Of a stretch of DNA of 64,000 nucleotides, positions 45,890 to 55,481 are shown piece by piece. The position numbers were made by a program, and so were the translations under genes. Source of the stretch: Natronosalvus amylolyticus (GTDB taxonomy: Archaea > Halobacteriota > Halobacteria > Halobacteriales > Natrialbaceae); the NCBI RefSeq assembly GCF_024298845.1, contig NZ_CP101160.1:248001-312000 (forward strand). The letters run 5' to 3'. Within the stretch, counting starts at the first letter, position 1; every line of letters begins with the position of its first letter. The notes under the pieces are model-generated. The model was not told the DNA's origin. It saw nothing but the letters and a program-made list of their open reading frames with translations, and searched no databases.

Positions 45890-46007
45890 GGGAGAGAATT
45901 CGCTACCGGTAGAATAAACCTGTCGGGTAGTTACAGCCAACATGCCGTTCTCATAAGCGGGCAATCAGCGGCCGATGCTCGAGAAAGAAACCTCGTTTTC
46001 GACGGTG

Positions 46008-46745
46008 TTATTCCCGTGTCGTCACGTGGTTTTCCAGGATACCGACACCGTCGAATTCCACTTCGACGACATCGCCCTCGGCCAGTGAATCGGGGCCGAA
46101 CGGCGTTCCACTAGCGATGACGTCGCCCGGTTCAAGCGTAATCAGTTCGGAGACTTCCGATACGAGTTCGGGGACGGAGAATATCATATGTTCGCGTGTC
46201 GTTTCCTGCTTGGTTTCACCGTTCAATCGGAGCTCGAGTGTTGCATCCAAAGGGACCTCATCAGGTGTGGCAAGGACTGGACCCATTGGAAGTGATGCGT
46301 CGAAGGCTTTCCCTCGAACCCAGTTGCGCTCTTCTTCCTGATCGTCGCGGTTCGAGACGTCGTTGAGGCAGGTAAAGCCGGCGACGACATCCATGGCTTC
46401 AGATTCGGAGACATCGCGACACTGCTCACCGATGATGATACCGAATTCGGCTTCGAAGTGAACCACGTCTCGCCCGGGAGGGAGTTCGATGGCGTCACCG
46501 TGTCCGACGACGCAGTTCGGCGTCTTCAAGAAGAGTTCGGGACGCTCTGGGATGTCGTCCATTCCAGACTCCTCTCGGTGGTCCATGTATCCACCCGCTT
46601 GACAGATGATCTTCGTCGGCTCACTCGGTGGCAACAGTGTGATCGACTCCTGATCGTACACCGTGTTTCCAGATTCGATACCGGAGTCGGTCAATTCGCC
46701 GGACCGGACGTAGCCGGACGGATCCCTAAATCGTACTATGTGCAT
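46008..46745 (-). CDS. Fumarylacetoacetate hydrolase (FAH)-fold family enzyme
   Basis: 245 residues from ATG 46745 (a GTG two codons upstream is possible). The FAH core shows the acidic metal motif FEAEFGIIIG, the helper motif GFTCLNDVSNRD, GKAFDASLPMGP and LEPGDVIASGTPFG. Family members hydrolyse C-C bonds in 2,4-diketo acids or act as hydratases and decarboxylases on 2-keto acids, using Mg or Mn. In haloarchaea FAH enzymes act in the diketo route of deoxyhexose degradation (for example rhamnose). Together with dehydrogenases nearby this would fit a sugar-acid or ring-cleavage pathway; specific substrate is inferred only broadly. Confidence 0.85.
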   Translation of the reverse strand: MHIVRFRDPSGYVRSGELTDSGIESGNTVYDQESITLLPPSEPTKIICQAGGYMDHREESGMDDIPERPELFLKTPNCVVGHGDAIELPPGRDVVHFEAEFGIIIGEQCRDVSESEAMDVVAGFTCLNDVSNRDDQEEERNWVRGKAFDASLPMGPVLATPDEVPLDATLELRLNGETKQETTREHMIFSVPELVSEVSELITLEPGDVIASGTPFGPDSLAEGDVVEVEFDGVGILENHVTTRE

Positions 46746-47228
46746 CGTCACTTGACCATCGTTGAGCCGCTATACTATCTTTTCGGTTTGCTGCGTGTCA
46801 TTTCGCCTGCTCGGTCTTTTCCTCCAGCTCAAACAACGGCCGTACTGATGTGTGATCGACGTACACCGCCCCATGTGAACAACGTACAGGAGCCGTTTAC
46901 CTGGGGGAAACATCTGGAAAATGGTGTTACAGTCATATTGATGTAATGGTGAGCCTGCCACTGCGTCGACTTTCGCGTTCCTGACTCGGTGCATTCCTTC
47001 GCTGTCCAATGTCTGGAATGCGATTTTACCCACCATCTCATGTATGATGAGTTTACCATGGGAAAACGATTGCTCGTTCGCGGTATACTACTGGCCATCA
47101 CACACTCAACAGACAATTATCCGTGAGTGGGACGTACACATATCACTGCCCAGTCGTCCAAGACACCGGTGAATGAACCATCCCGGGAGTATATACTACC
47201 GGGGTTCCGATGGCTTCCGTGTTACGGC
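46746..47228. other. Intergenic spacer without recognisable genes
   Basis: About 480 bases between the FAH gene start and the DMFase-like gene stop (both minus strand). The first 60 bases should carry the FAH promoter. No gene, hairpin or repeat family member was recognised. Confidence 0.4.
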
Positions 47229-48953
47229 TCACGGTTCGAAAGAAGGATTGCCCCCATGGAAAAACTCGTCGAGCATATTCAGCGTAAATTGTTGGAGTCG
47301 TTCATCCGGTGTCGCGATAGTGGGAGCATACGCTTTGACCCTGACGTACGGCCACGAAATGTCCCAATCTGGATCGGGATCGATCGCCCGTGTGTACGCG
47401 AGTGTCCCTGCACTAAAGACAGTCGCTCCTGAAGGGGCAGTGTACGCCACGGCGTCGGCATCTGCCGGTTTGTGAATGTCGAGGTCGCTACTTCCCGCTT
47501 CGTGGTGGAAGAAGTTCGTTGGTTCGCCAGCCAGAGGACAGTCGTCTCGAATCCAATCCCACTCGGGCCCGACTACGGCCTCGATGGTATCGCCTGCCTC
47601 GAAACCGGTGTTGGCCATCCACGGATGGTCCATAGCTTCGACCGTCACCTCGTAGTCAGGGAAATTGTAGAGACCTGCACCCCAGCCCATTACTCCCTGT
47701 AGTTCACACTCTGGAAGCCCGACATCTCGGAACAGGCCGGTCCGACGTTCGTCCTGTATCGGATCGTCTTCGACCGTCTCTTTGTAACAGACGTACGATC
47801 GCCCCTCCTCGTCGTATCTAATCTGCCAGTAGGCGATGTTGGACCCGAAAAAGCCGAGACTGACGCCGTTGTCACGGGCCCTTTCGAAGGCCAGTCGCTG
47901 TTCTCGGCTCCAGTATTCGTCGTGACCTGCGCTGATGACGGCGTCGTACGCCTCGAGTACGTCTGGAGCTCGGTGGACGTCGTAATCACAGGCATAGGCA
48001 ACGTCGTATCCCTCCCGCTCGAGAAAGCGCAACAAGTGGACTGCATACCCGAGATGAAAGGTTATCTCGTTGACGTACGGTCGGTCGTGTGACACCTCGT
48101 TTGCGGGGGTGCCATTGCTCGTGTGGTCGTACAGGCTCTTACCGCCCCAGCCGTTATACGCCTGTGCCGTTGCCAGCGGAAGCTGAACCAGCCCCGTTGC
48201 GTCTCTGTCGGGATGTGGCCGAACGACGAACGGATGTGCCGTGGACGTCCCCTCGACCGGTCCGTTCAACAGCACGAATCGGGCTACGTAGAGGCCACTC
48301 AGCCAGTCTTCGGGAACTTCCAGTATATCGGTATACTCCCAGTCACAGGCCACCCGACCGGTATCGGGGTCGGGGTCCGGTACCGGCTGTCGCTGCCCGT
48401 TGGTTCCATCGTCGGATGCCTGGAGGGTTGTGACGAGTCGACCTCCCGCACCGTCGTACCACCCGAGACGGTAAAGGTCGATACGATATCGCCACTCGGA
48501 ATCGGTGCTCACTGCAAACTCGAGGGTGCCACCCGGCTCGACGCTCGTCGAAGAAGTGTACCCCTCTATTTGATGGGCCACAGCGGCGGGCCGCTCGCTC
48601 GGTGATTGTTGTGGTTGCCAGCCGTCGTGTCCCGCTCGCTCGTTCTCAATAGCGATTGAGCGTTCGTCGGTTTCCGACTCGTCTGACTCGTCATCGAGCT
48701 CATCATCCTCCGAGGGCTGTCCGGTGGAATCGGATTCGCCATCGTCACTATCGCCCCCAGTCTGTGAATCATCTGATATCGAGAGACAACCGCTCGTCGC
48801 GACGACCCCTCCCAGACCAGCTTTGAGCCAGCCCCGGCGACTCCAGCGGTTGGCGCCCTCAAGAGACGGCAGGTGCGTGTAGGAATTACTATTCCCCTCT
48901 TTCCTATCGCTATTCTGGGGTTGTTTCTCCTCGCTATCGCGTTCCTCACTCAT
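47229..48953 (-). CDS. N,N-dimethylformamidase beta-subunit-like Tat lipoprotein
   Basis: 574 residues from ATG 48953, which follows a TATA-like GAGTTAAGTC about 30 bases upstream. The frame stays open to 49268 but that part has no signal character. Residues 38-56 are a Tat signal with lipobox (WSRRGWLKAGLGGVVATSGC, Cys56), then an acidic Ser/Asp/Glu linker to about 115. The rest matches the large-subunit domain of N,N-dimethylformamidase: YRIDLYRLGWYDGAGGR, AYNGWGGKSLYD, YDAVISAGHDEYWS, FFGSNIAYWQ and the ending TLNMLDEFFHGG. DMF hydrolases are known bacterial enzymes; most haloarchaeal homologues are uncharacterised, so amide hydrolysis is only a family-level inference. Divergent from amidohydrolase paralogue 2. 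Confidence 0.8.
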   Translation of the reverse strand: MSEERDSEEKQPQNSDRKEGNSNSYTHLPSLEGANRWSRRGWLKAGLGGVVATSGCLSISDDSQTGGDSDDGESDSTGQPSEDDELDDESDESETDERSIAIENERAGHDGWQPQQSPSERPAAVAHQIEGYTSSTSVEPGGTLEFAVSTDSEWRYRIDLYRLGWYDGAGGRLVTTLQASDDGTNGQRQPVPDPDPDTGRVACDWEYTDILEVPEDWLSGLYVARFVLLNGPVEGTSTAHPFVVRPHPDRDATGLVQLPLATAQAYNGWGGKSLYDHTSNGTPANEVSHDRPYVNEITFHLGYAVHLLRFLEREGYDVAYACDYDVHRAPDVLEAYDAVISAGHDEYWSREQRLAFERARDNGVSLGFFGSNIAYWQIRYDEEGRSYVCYKETVEDDPIQDERRTGLFRDVGLPECELQGVMGWGAGLYNFPDYEVTVEAMDHPWMANTGFEAGDTIEAVVGPEWDWIRDDCPLAGEPTNFFHHEAGSSDLDIHKPADADAVAYTAPSGATVFSAGTLAYTRAIDPDPDWDISWPYVRVKAYAPTIATPDERLQQFTLNMLDEFFHGGNPSFEP

Positions 48954-49202
48954 TACAGAGTGATTAGCCGGAGATGACTTAACTCTCATTACGATAGCCC
49001 TGAATTCATTGACTGCGTGAGTATGGTGACGAACGAGTTCTCCCACGTCTCTGTCTCTCCCCCACAACAGAAACGTATAAGTTACCCGCCCATTGTTATC
49101 TTCCCACATGGGAATGCCAGCTACGACTGAAGCGATTACCAGTGACCACCACGGAATAGCCCCAATACTGCACGGTCTGTCGCGTTTGGGAGGGCACAGC
49201 GC

Positions 49203-50222
49203 ATGACTATCGAGACGAATCACGCCGCGTGGCGACGGGAGAATCCAGTTATCGATATGCACACGCATATCGGTGTCGACTATCTGGACGACGCCGTTCG
49301 ATTTATGGATCAGAACGGCCTCGAGATGATGGTCGACATTTCAGCGCATACCGGCGAGAGCTTCGAAACACTCATCGAGGGGTTTTCGGAGTATCCCGAC
49401 AGGTTTGCAGCGTTCAGCGGAATCAACTTCGAGGATCTAGGCGAGGACGGATGGATCGAACGCGAACTCGAGCGAATGGAAGAAGCCGTCGAAGCCGGGG
49501 CCGTCGGGTTCAAGATTCACAAGCGGATGGGGATGGTGTACACCGACCCTGACGGCGATATCGTTCCCGTCGATGACGAGCGGCTCGCGCCGATTTTCGA
49601 AAAGGCAGCCGACCTCGATGTCGTCGTCGCGTTCCACATAGCCGATCCGAAGGCGTTCTTCAGGCCACTTACTCCCGAGAACGAACGGTACGAGGAACTG
49701 TCGGAGAATCCCGACTGGTGGTGGGGAGACCGAGAGAAACACCCCTACGGCTGGTGGGAACTGATCCGACAACTCGAAAAAGTCATCTCTCGGCATCCCG
49801 AGACGAAGTTCCTCGGCGTTCACTTCGGCTGCGCCGCAGAAGAGGTCGAATACGTCGCGGACGTTATGCGGGACAACCCGAACTATATCATCGATGTTTC
49901 GGCGCGACTCGGCGAGATGGGGCGTCACGACCCAGAGCGCGTCCGGGACATCTTCCTCGAGTTCCAGGACCGGATTCTCTTCGGTACCGACCTCGGTGTA
50001 AGGGAGTCGGTCATGCTCGGTTCGCCACAGGGATTCGATCCCACGGACGAGGACGTCGAAGAATTCTACGACGCCCACTGGCACTACTTCGAGACCGACG
50101 AAGCAGAAATTGCACATCCTACGCCGATTCAGGGTGACTGGACGGTCGATGCGATCGACCTGCCTCGAGACGTGCTCGAGAAGTTCTATTTCGAAAACGC
50201 CAGAAAACACCTGAAGCTGTAG
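49203..50222 (+). CDS. Amidohydrolase-2 family metal-dependent hydrolase/decarboxylase, paralogue 2
   Basis: 339 residues. The metal motifs equal those of paralogue 1: DMHTH at 18-22, FKIHK, AFHIADPK, HFGCAAEE and FGTDLG. Both proteins start MTIETNHA and end with PRDVLEKFY plus a short tail, and a stretch of the 3' coding DNA (for example GACTGGACGGTCGATGCGAT) is identical, pointing to a recent duplication. It lies beside the IclR regulator, which is convergent, and is divergent from the DMFase-like gene. Likely acts on the same or a related substrate as paralogue 1. Confidence 0.85.
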   Translation: MTIETNHAAWRRENPVIDMHTHIGVDYLDDAVRFMDQNGLEMMVDISAHTGESFETLIEGFSEYPDRFAAFSGINFEDLGEDGWIERELERMEEAVEAGAVGFKIHKRMGMVYTDPDGDIVPVDDERLAPIFEKAADLDVVVAFHIADPKAFFRPLTPENERYEELSENPDWWWGDREKHPYGWWELIRQLEKVISRHPETKFLGVHFGCAAEEVEYVADVMRDNPNYIIDVSARLGEMGRHDPERVRDIFLEFQDRILFGTDLGVRESVMLGSPQGFDPTDEDVEEFYDAHWHYFETDEAEIAHPTPIQGDWTVDAIDLPRDVLEKFYFENARKHLKL

Positions 50223-50482
50223 TCCGCAGCAGTTTTTCGGATGACTACTCTGTGACCGAGCCATGTGCTACCACAGTTCGTTTGGCAGAGGTAAACGTGA
50301 TGATTTTGTCGATGGTAGCCGTCTCGAGTCTACATATGGGGTGTCTCATTGACTGCTATAGTCACGTACGGCGTTTCATCAGCCCCCCATCACCAGTCCG
50401 GGCACCGTCTTCGCTCCTTCTCAAAGGCGCTGGTAACTGGACACGCCAGCAGGGGAAACACGAACCGACGAAAAAGTCGAAT
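50223..50482. other. Convergent intergenic spacer
   Basis: 260 bases between the 3' ends of amidohydrolase 2 and the IclR regulator. No convincing gene; no strong terminator hairpin identified. Confidence 0.4.
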
Positions 50483-51265
50483 TCACAGCGAAGTCGAGTT
50501 GATCTCGATAACGTTGACGCCTCGCATGATCATGTCCGGCAGTTCGCGCTGGAGTCTGTCTTCGTCCATTCGACTCGAGGGACCGATGATACTCAATGCA
50601 CCCAAAACGCTTCCGTGTTGATTCTTAATCGGTGCTCCAACCCCAACCAATCCGTGTATCGTCTCCTGATTGTTGAACGCTATACCCCGCTTTCTGACCT
50701 CCTCGAGTTGCTCGAGGAGTGCCTGCTTCTGTGTGATCGTGTGTTCAGTAATTTCCGTGAGACCTCGAGTATCGATAATCTCCGCGACGCGTTCGTCTGC
50801 GAGGTGGGCAAGAATTGCTTTCCCCACCGCAGTATGGTGGAGTTCGCTGCGATGACCGACGTACAGGGGGGTCTGGACGGCCTGTTCACCATAGGCCACG
50901 TAGAGGCAAACACCCATTCCGTGTTCTTCGACGGTGAATAGGGCCATCTCGCCGCTCTTTTCGGCGAGTTTGTCTACTTCCGTTCGAGCCAGTTCCAGGA
51001 TCGGAATGCGGGATTTCGCGTGGTGGGCAACGTCGATGAACCGTAATCCCAGGTGATATCTGTCGTTTGCGTCTTTGTACACGTAATCGTTCTCCTCGAG
51101 CGTTGCCAGGTGGTTGTAGACCGTCCCTTTCGTTACCCCTATTTCCTTCGAAATCTCCGTGACTCCAGCGTCACCGTGTGCTCGTAACGCATCGAGAATC
51201 TCGAGCGTTGTCTGCACCGCCTGGATCCGCTTTTTTCCATTTGACGGATCGATGGACGAGGACAT
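50483..51265 (-). CDS. IclR-family transcriptional regulator
   Basis: 260 residues. The N-terminal winged helix (about 14-75) shows LEILDALRAHGDAG, TEISKEIGVTKGTVYNHL and NDYVYKDANDRYHLG. The C-terminal effector domain follows (RTEVDKLAEKSGEMALFTVEEHG, GHRSELHHTAVGKAILAHL, and GAPIKNQHGSVLGALSIIGP). IclR proteins control catabolic genes in response to small organic acids or sugars. A TATA-like CATTTAAGT (minus strand, about 51288-51296) lies about 27 bases upstream of its ATG. It sits in the middle of the catabolic island and is the best candidate for its controller. Confidence 0.92.
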   Translation of the reverse strand: MSSSIDPSNGKKRIQAVQTTLEILDALRAHGDAGVTEISKEIGVTKGTVYNHLATLEENDYVYKDANDRYHLGLRFIDVAHHAKSRIPILELARTEVDKLAEKSGEMALFTVEEHGMGVCLYVAYGEQAVQTPLYVGHRSELHHTAVGKAILAHLADERVAEIIDTRGLTEITEHTITQKQALLEQLEEVRKRGIAFNNQETIHGLVGVGAPIKNQHGSVLGALSIIGPSSRMDEDRLQRELPDMIMRGVNVIEINSTSL

Positions 51266-51364
51266 TTAATTGGTATGGGTACTCATGGCACTTAAATGTT
51301 CAGGTGTGGTAAACGATCGTTCCGTACCAACGGGTCAATTCCGGTTTATCGGTTTATCGCTACA

Positions 51365-51452
51365 CTACTACCCGCCCAATCGTCGGCAGTTGGATAAAAC
51401 CGGACACCCGCAATCGGTTTCACGCACGAGTACAGGTTTGGGAAGCCACGAA
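51365..51452. repeat. 88-bp foldback repeat, family 2 copy
   Basis: CTACTACCCGCCCAATCGTC at the left and AGGTTTGGGAAGCCAC at the right match the reverse complement of the 38928-39015 copy, without gaps and with about 61 of 88 identities. It fills most of the spacer between the IclR start and the sulfatase stop. Confidence 0.62.
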
Positions 51453-51498
51453 CACTGTGAAAATATCGAAATCGGACACGACGAGACTGCTTTATTGG

Positions 51499-53052
51499 TC
51501 ACCGCTCTCGAGGAAACGCATCCATCGTGCGGGTAAGTGCCTCGATTTGTGTGTCCGACCGACCGTGTTCCTGATACAGTTTCAGCAGTTCGTCCGGGTT
51601 CGCGTACAGATACGGACCTTGCGAGGCAGTGCGCGCAAGTGGGTCCATTCCTCGTGCCTCGACCGGTTGCTGGCTGTGCCATTCATCGGTAAGGTGTGTG
51701 ACGATCCATCGGTCGAGGAGTGCCCGCATTTCGGCCGTTTTCTCGGGCCTCGATTCGACGAGATTCTTCGTCTGATTGGGGTCGTCATCGAGGTTGTGTA
51801 ACAGTTCCAGCCCGTCGTTCGGTAGTCCTGGATCGTTGTAGAGACCTGGATAGGAGAAAACTCCCGGATGGATGAGACGAACGTACATCCACTCGTCCTG
51901 GTAGACGGCACGACCGTACGTGTAGATGCCGTGGCCGGCGACGATAACGTCGCGACCGGAGAACTCGTCACCCTCGAGTGCGGGGGTAAACGGTTCGGCA
52001 TCCCAGTCTGTCGGGATATCGATTCCAGCGAGTTCACAGACGGTAGGGAGTAGATCGAACTGGTATACCTGAGCGTTCGTTCCGGTACCGGCCGCAGCGT
52101 CGGTCACACCGGGCCATGAGACGATCATCGGTACCTGCTGGCAAGCGGGGTGTGGAAACGCATGTTCGGCGTAAATACCGTGTTCACCGAAGGCTTCACC
52201 GTGGTCGGCGGTGATGACGACGGCCGTCTCTTCTCGAACGCCGTGGCGCTCGAGACAGGCGAGCAGTTTTTCGACCTCAGCATCGACGCGTCGGATACTG
52301 GCGTCGTAGCCGTCGACGAACTGGTCAACGTCCGCGGTGCTGTCCACCGAATCGGGCATTTTGTATTCGTAGAACTCCTCCCAACCCGGTCTATACTGCG
52401 ATGCACTCGGCCACAGATCCGCCGTTCTGATGCCGGTCATCTCCTGTTGGCCGTCGATAGTTTCCTGGTCGGGCCATGCTGGTGTGGGACCTGATTCGCG
52501 CACCGGGTCGACGAAGTTCTCGATCCCGAGATACGGATGGTGAACGTCCCAGTAGTTGACGTGCAAGAGCCAATCATCGTCTGTAGCGTGCTGGTCGAGC
52601 CACGATTTGGCTACTGGTGTGACCTCCGAACAGTCTTCGACCGCGGGACCGCCCGCAGTTGCTGTCGGCATGATCGACTCCTGAAAATTGGCACTGAAGT
52701 GATAAGCGAGATGGCGCTGTGAGAACTGGCTCACTGATGCCGTATAGATGCCGTTTTCAGCGAGGTGACGAAACGCTGGCACTCGATTGGCGTCGGGGTC
52801 GTGACCCTCGCCCGGTTCGTTGTAGCGCTGTCCTTCGCCGTGGTGAGTGACGACGCCAGTGTTGATCCCCATCCGACAGGTTGCGAGCGCCGTTCGGCTC
52901 GGCAGACACGGTGTATCGGACGCGTAACATCGGTCGAACCGCATCCCCTCTTCGGCGAGGGTATCGATCGTCGGGGACGTGTCGCGTTCGTAGCCGTAAC
53001 AGCCCAGGTGGTCCGGTCGTAGCGAATCGATATCGAGAACGAGTATCCTCAT
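51499..53052 (-). CDS. Type I sulfatase (formylglycine-dependent)
   Basis: 517 residues, no signal peptide, hence cytosolic. The formylglycine motif CLPSR is at 49-53 with the following TALATCR helix (CxPSR core intact). Metal site elements include DIDSLRPDHLGCYG near the start and TADHGEAFGEHG later. Family members remove sulfate from sugars, choline or aryl esters. Its start overlaps the stop of the Gfo/Idh/MocA gene by ATGA, so the two are translated together. Being intracellular, it should act on a small imported sulfated compound rather than a polysaccharide. It needs a formylglycine-generating enzyme, not seen in this window. Confidence 0.92.
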   Translation of the reverse strand: MRILVLDIDSLRPDHLGCYGYERDTSPTIDTLAEEGMRFDRCYASDTPCLPSRTALATCRMGINTGVVTHHGEGQRYNEPGEGHDPDANRVPAFRHLAENGIYTASVSQFSQRHLAYHFSANFQESIMPTATAGGPAVEDCSEVTPVAKSWLDQHATDDDWLLHVNYWDVHHPYLGIENFVDPVRESGPTPAWPDQETIDGQQEMTGIRTADLWPSASQYRPGWEEFYEYKMPDSVDSTADVDQFVDGYDASIRRVDAEVEKLLACLERHGVREETAVVITADHGEAFGEHGIYAEHAFPHPACQQVPMIVSWPGVTDAAAGTGTNAQVYQFDLLPTVCELAGIDIPTDWDAEPFTPALEGDEFSGRDVIVAGHGIYTYGRAVYQDEWMYVRLIHPGVFSYPGLYNDPGLPNDGLELLHNLDDDPNQTKNLVESRPEKTAEMRALLDRWIVTHLTDEWHSQQPVEARGMDPLARTASQGPYLYANPDELLKLYQEHGRSDTQIEALTRTMDAFPRER

Positions 53053-54143
53053 AACGTCATTTCTGTTTTTCTGGTACTGCCTTCAACGTCGACCCAGTTG
53101 CCGGTTTTCTGTGACTCGTACACCGCATCCAGCACCTCCAGAACCGTCACGGCATCGCGCAGATCGGCTGGCACCTGTACATCGTTACTATCTCGGGCGT
53201 CGAGGAACTGTTTCATGAAGTCGAGACCGTAGCCCCCGCCGTACCCTGGAATGGGTGCGTAGTCGTACGTGAGATAGCGCCGAGGGGTGCTCGAGTACTC
53301 CTCTCGAGTCGACTCGAATTCGACGGTCGTCTCGTCTTCGAACCCGAAGTAGTCACCCATCGGATCCCACGAAACGCGACCATCGACTCCCGTGATCGAG
53401 AGTTCGGTATCGTATCGACCTTCGCGCAGGTAGTACCCACACTGTAACGTGCCAATCGCTCCCGAAGCTAGTTCGAACTGCAACGCTGCCCCGTCCTCTA
53501 CGTCAACCGTTGGTGTCTCGTAGGTGAGACTTGCGTTGACACGGGCTATCGGGTCCTCGAGAATCCACGGCAACAGATCGATCCAGTGGATGCCGAGCCA
53601 CTGGACGATACCGCCACGACTCGCCGCGCTATCGAAGAGATAGTGGTCGTCGTCCCGGTACGCCAACTGGGAAGCGAGGAAACGGGCATCGACAGCACGA
53701 AGGTCACCGAAGAAATCGGTTGCTGCACGCGACTGTAGTTCCTGTGAAGCTGGATGGCCGCGCCAGGTGTATGATACGCACACGGTAGCAGACTCGTTTT
53801 CAACGGTGTCGAGTAGCGGCAGGAGGTCCTTGGCCGTGCGGGCTGCCGGTTTCTCTGTATAGACGTCGATACCGCGTTTCACCGCAGCTTCGATAACGGC
53901 TGGCGTGTCCCTATTCGAGAGCGTGATCCAGACGATATCCGGTGATTCGTCGTCAAGCAGTGTTTCCGGATCGCGGTACATCGAAACGTCGTCGCTACCG
54001 ATATCGATCCCCTCCTCGAGGTCGAACGCAGGGTCCGGCTCACATACCGCGGTAATCGTCAGTGGGAGTTCGTCGATGCTCTCGAGGTAGGGTTCGGTGT
54101 GGTGGTGGTTCAGTCCGATATAGCCGACTGTAGGTTCACTCAT
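53049..54143 (-). CDS. Gfo/Idh/MocA-family oxidoreductase
   Basis: 364 residues from the ATG at 54143 (MSEPTVGYIGLNHHH), chosen because it overlaps the upstream stop by ATGA; a longer open frame to 54287 runs over the neighbour and is rejected. The Rossmann half ends near the TEKPAA motif (about residue 105), which carries the conserved Lys-Pro; the C-terminal alpha/beta domain has GIVQWLGIHWIDLLPW and GYGLDFMKQFLDA. Members oxidise or reduce sugars, inositol or sugar acids with NAD(P). Middle gene of the LLM-Gfo-sulfatase operon. Confidence 0.9.
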   Translation of the reverse strand: MSEPTVGYIGLNHHHTEPYLESIDELPLTITAVCEPDPAFDLEEGIDIGSDDVSMYRDPETLLDDESPDIVWITLSNRDTPAVIEAAVKRGIDVYTEKPAARTAKDLLPLLDTVENESATVCVSYTWRGHPASQELQSRAATDFFGDLRAVDARFLASQLAYRDDDHYLFDSAASRGGIVQWLGIHWIDLLPWILEDPIARVNASLTYETPTVDVEDGAALQFELASGAIGTLQCGYYLREGRYDTELSITGVDGRVSWDPMGDYFGFEDETTVEFESTREEYSSTPRRYLTYDYAPIPGYGGGYGLDFMKQFLDARDSNDVQVPADLRDAVTVLEVLDAVYESQKTGNWVDVEGSTRKTEMTL

Positions 54144-55126
54144 GCGTCGCTCAACTCTGGGATAATTTCTTCGCCTATTCGCTCGAGACACCGGAGCGTG
54201 GTGTCCTGTGGCTGTCCGGGGAACTGCACGCGCAATACGACGTGATCGACGCCGAGGTCCTCGTAGGTGCGCAGTTTCTCGATACACGCATCGGGTGATC
54301 CGAGCACGAACTTCTCGGCCAGTTCGTCGTAATCGACTTCAACCTCGTGTTCGTCCATGTACGTCTGTCCCCACCGTGCGTACATCTGGTACAGTTTGAG
54401 CAGGTGCGGTTCGATGGTGTCACGGGCTTCCTCGTAGGAATCGGCCACGAAGCAATCTCGCATCAAAATCACGTCGTTCTCCGCCCGGTCCATTCCGAAC
54501 TCCTCGAGTGACTCTTCGTACACGCCGATCTGTCGCTCGAGGTCTTCGGTCGTCGAAGAAGCGCTGGCGATCCAGGCGTCGCCCCGATAGGCGGCCCGTT
54601 TGATCGCGATATCTGCATGCCCGCCGATCCAGATCGGCATTCGGTCTTCTGGACGGGGGCTGATGAAGACATCGTCGAACTGCCAGTGGTCGCCGTCGTG
54701 ACTCACGCTCTCTTTGGACCAGAGGCGTTTGAGCAGCGAGAGCGATTCCATGAACATCGGCACGCGATCGTCCATCGAAACGCCGAACGGAGTCAGTTCA
54801 CGTTCCCGGTAGCCGATTGCAGCACCGAAGCGCATTCGGCCAGTAGAGAGTCGATCGATCATGGCAACCTTCTCGGCGAGATGAATCGGGTTGTACAACG
54901 CTGGCAATACGGCCATCGTCGCCAGTTCCAGTCGTTCGGTCTGGGAGGCGATTGCGGCGAGCGCCGTGATGGGTTCGACCACGCCCTCCTCGTGGACGTG
55001 ACGTTCACCCACCGCTGCCGAGTCGAATCCGACCGATTCCATCAAAGCTGCCTGTTCGAGAAGGTCCGTGACTTCGAAGTCGTCCTCGGGCGTGTAGTAC
55101 TGGTTTAGAAAGACGCCAAATTTCAC
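54140..55126 (-). CDS. LLM-class (luciferase-like) flavin/F420-dependent oxidoreductase
   Basis: 328 residues. The bacterial-luciferase TIM barrel is clear: MKFGVFLNQYY, GFDSAAVGERHVHEEG, LELATMAVLPALYNPIHLAEKVAMID split over strand 4, GRMRFGAAIGYRERE, and MPIWIGGHADIAIKRAA. These enzymes use FMNH2 or reduced F420 to hydroxylate or desulfonate small molecules. A flavin reductase gene lies about 3 kb away in the divergent arm, compatible with a two-component monooxygenase. First gene of a three-gene operon. Confidence 0.9.
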   Translation of the reverse strand: MKFGVFLNQYYTPEDDFEVTDLLEQAALMESVGFDSAAVGERHVHEEGVVEPITALAAIASQTERLELATMAVLPALYNPIHLAEKVAMIDRLSTGRMRFGAAIGYRERELTPFGVSMDDRVPMFMESLSLLKRLWSKESVSHDGDHWQFDDVFISPRPEDRMPIWIGGHADIAIKRAAYRGDAWIASASSTTEDLERQIGVYEESLEEFGMDRAENDVILMRDCFVADSYEEARDTIEPHLLKLYQMYARWGQTYMDEHEVEVDYDELAEKFVLGSPDACIEKLRTYEDLGVDHVVLRVQFPGQPQDTTLRCLERIGEEIIPELSDA

Positions 55127-55481
55127 GATTGGGTCACCTCGAGCACATCCCTGGTGCGGGCGTAGATTTCGCTACCTGTTGGTGTCGAAACACCATGGTT
55201 AGTCGTGGTACGAATGGGCATTCATCCGACTCGAGGGGGCGATAGGTAATAATTTTACGGGGTGGAAAGCGACCAACACGTTGGGTAATCGAATAGTTGG
55301 TGGGAGCCAAGACGGCAGTAGAATTAAGTGACCGCTCACCTCCTCTGAGATATGGATAAGCAGGGAAAAACTGCTAACAACGGTGTTGTGAGCTTTCAGT
55401 CAGTACGATGTCTGGGAACGCCTTCCCCCGTCTCGAGCGAATGTTCGCCGCGACCTGCGGGACACGCGGGAGGTTGCTAGA
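55127..55481. other. Divergent regulatory region
   Basis: 355 bases between the LLM operon (leftward) and the TIM-barrel isomerase (rightward). AT-rich patches at 55240-55256 (GATAGGTAATAATTTTA) and 55318-55328 (AGAATTAAGTG) could hold divergent TATA boxes. An IclR site would be expected here but is not obvious. Confidence 0.45.

Noticed and set aside
49186-49202. GTTTGGGAGGG before amidohydrolase paralogue 2, like the end of a family 2 repeat
   Set aside because: Only one end matches; no partner inverted repeat or interior similarity. The GGGAGGG may simply serve as ribosome-binding site.
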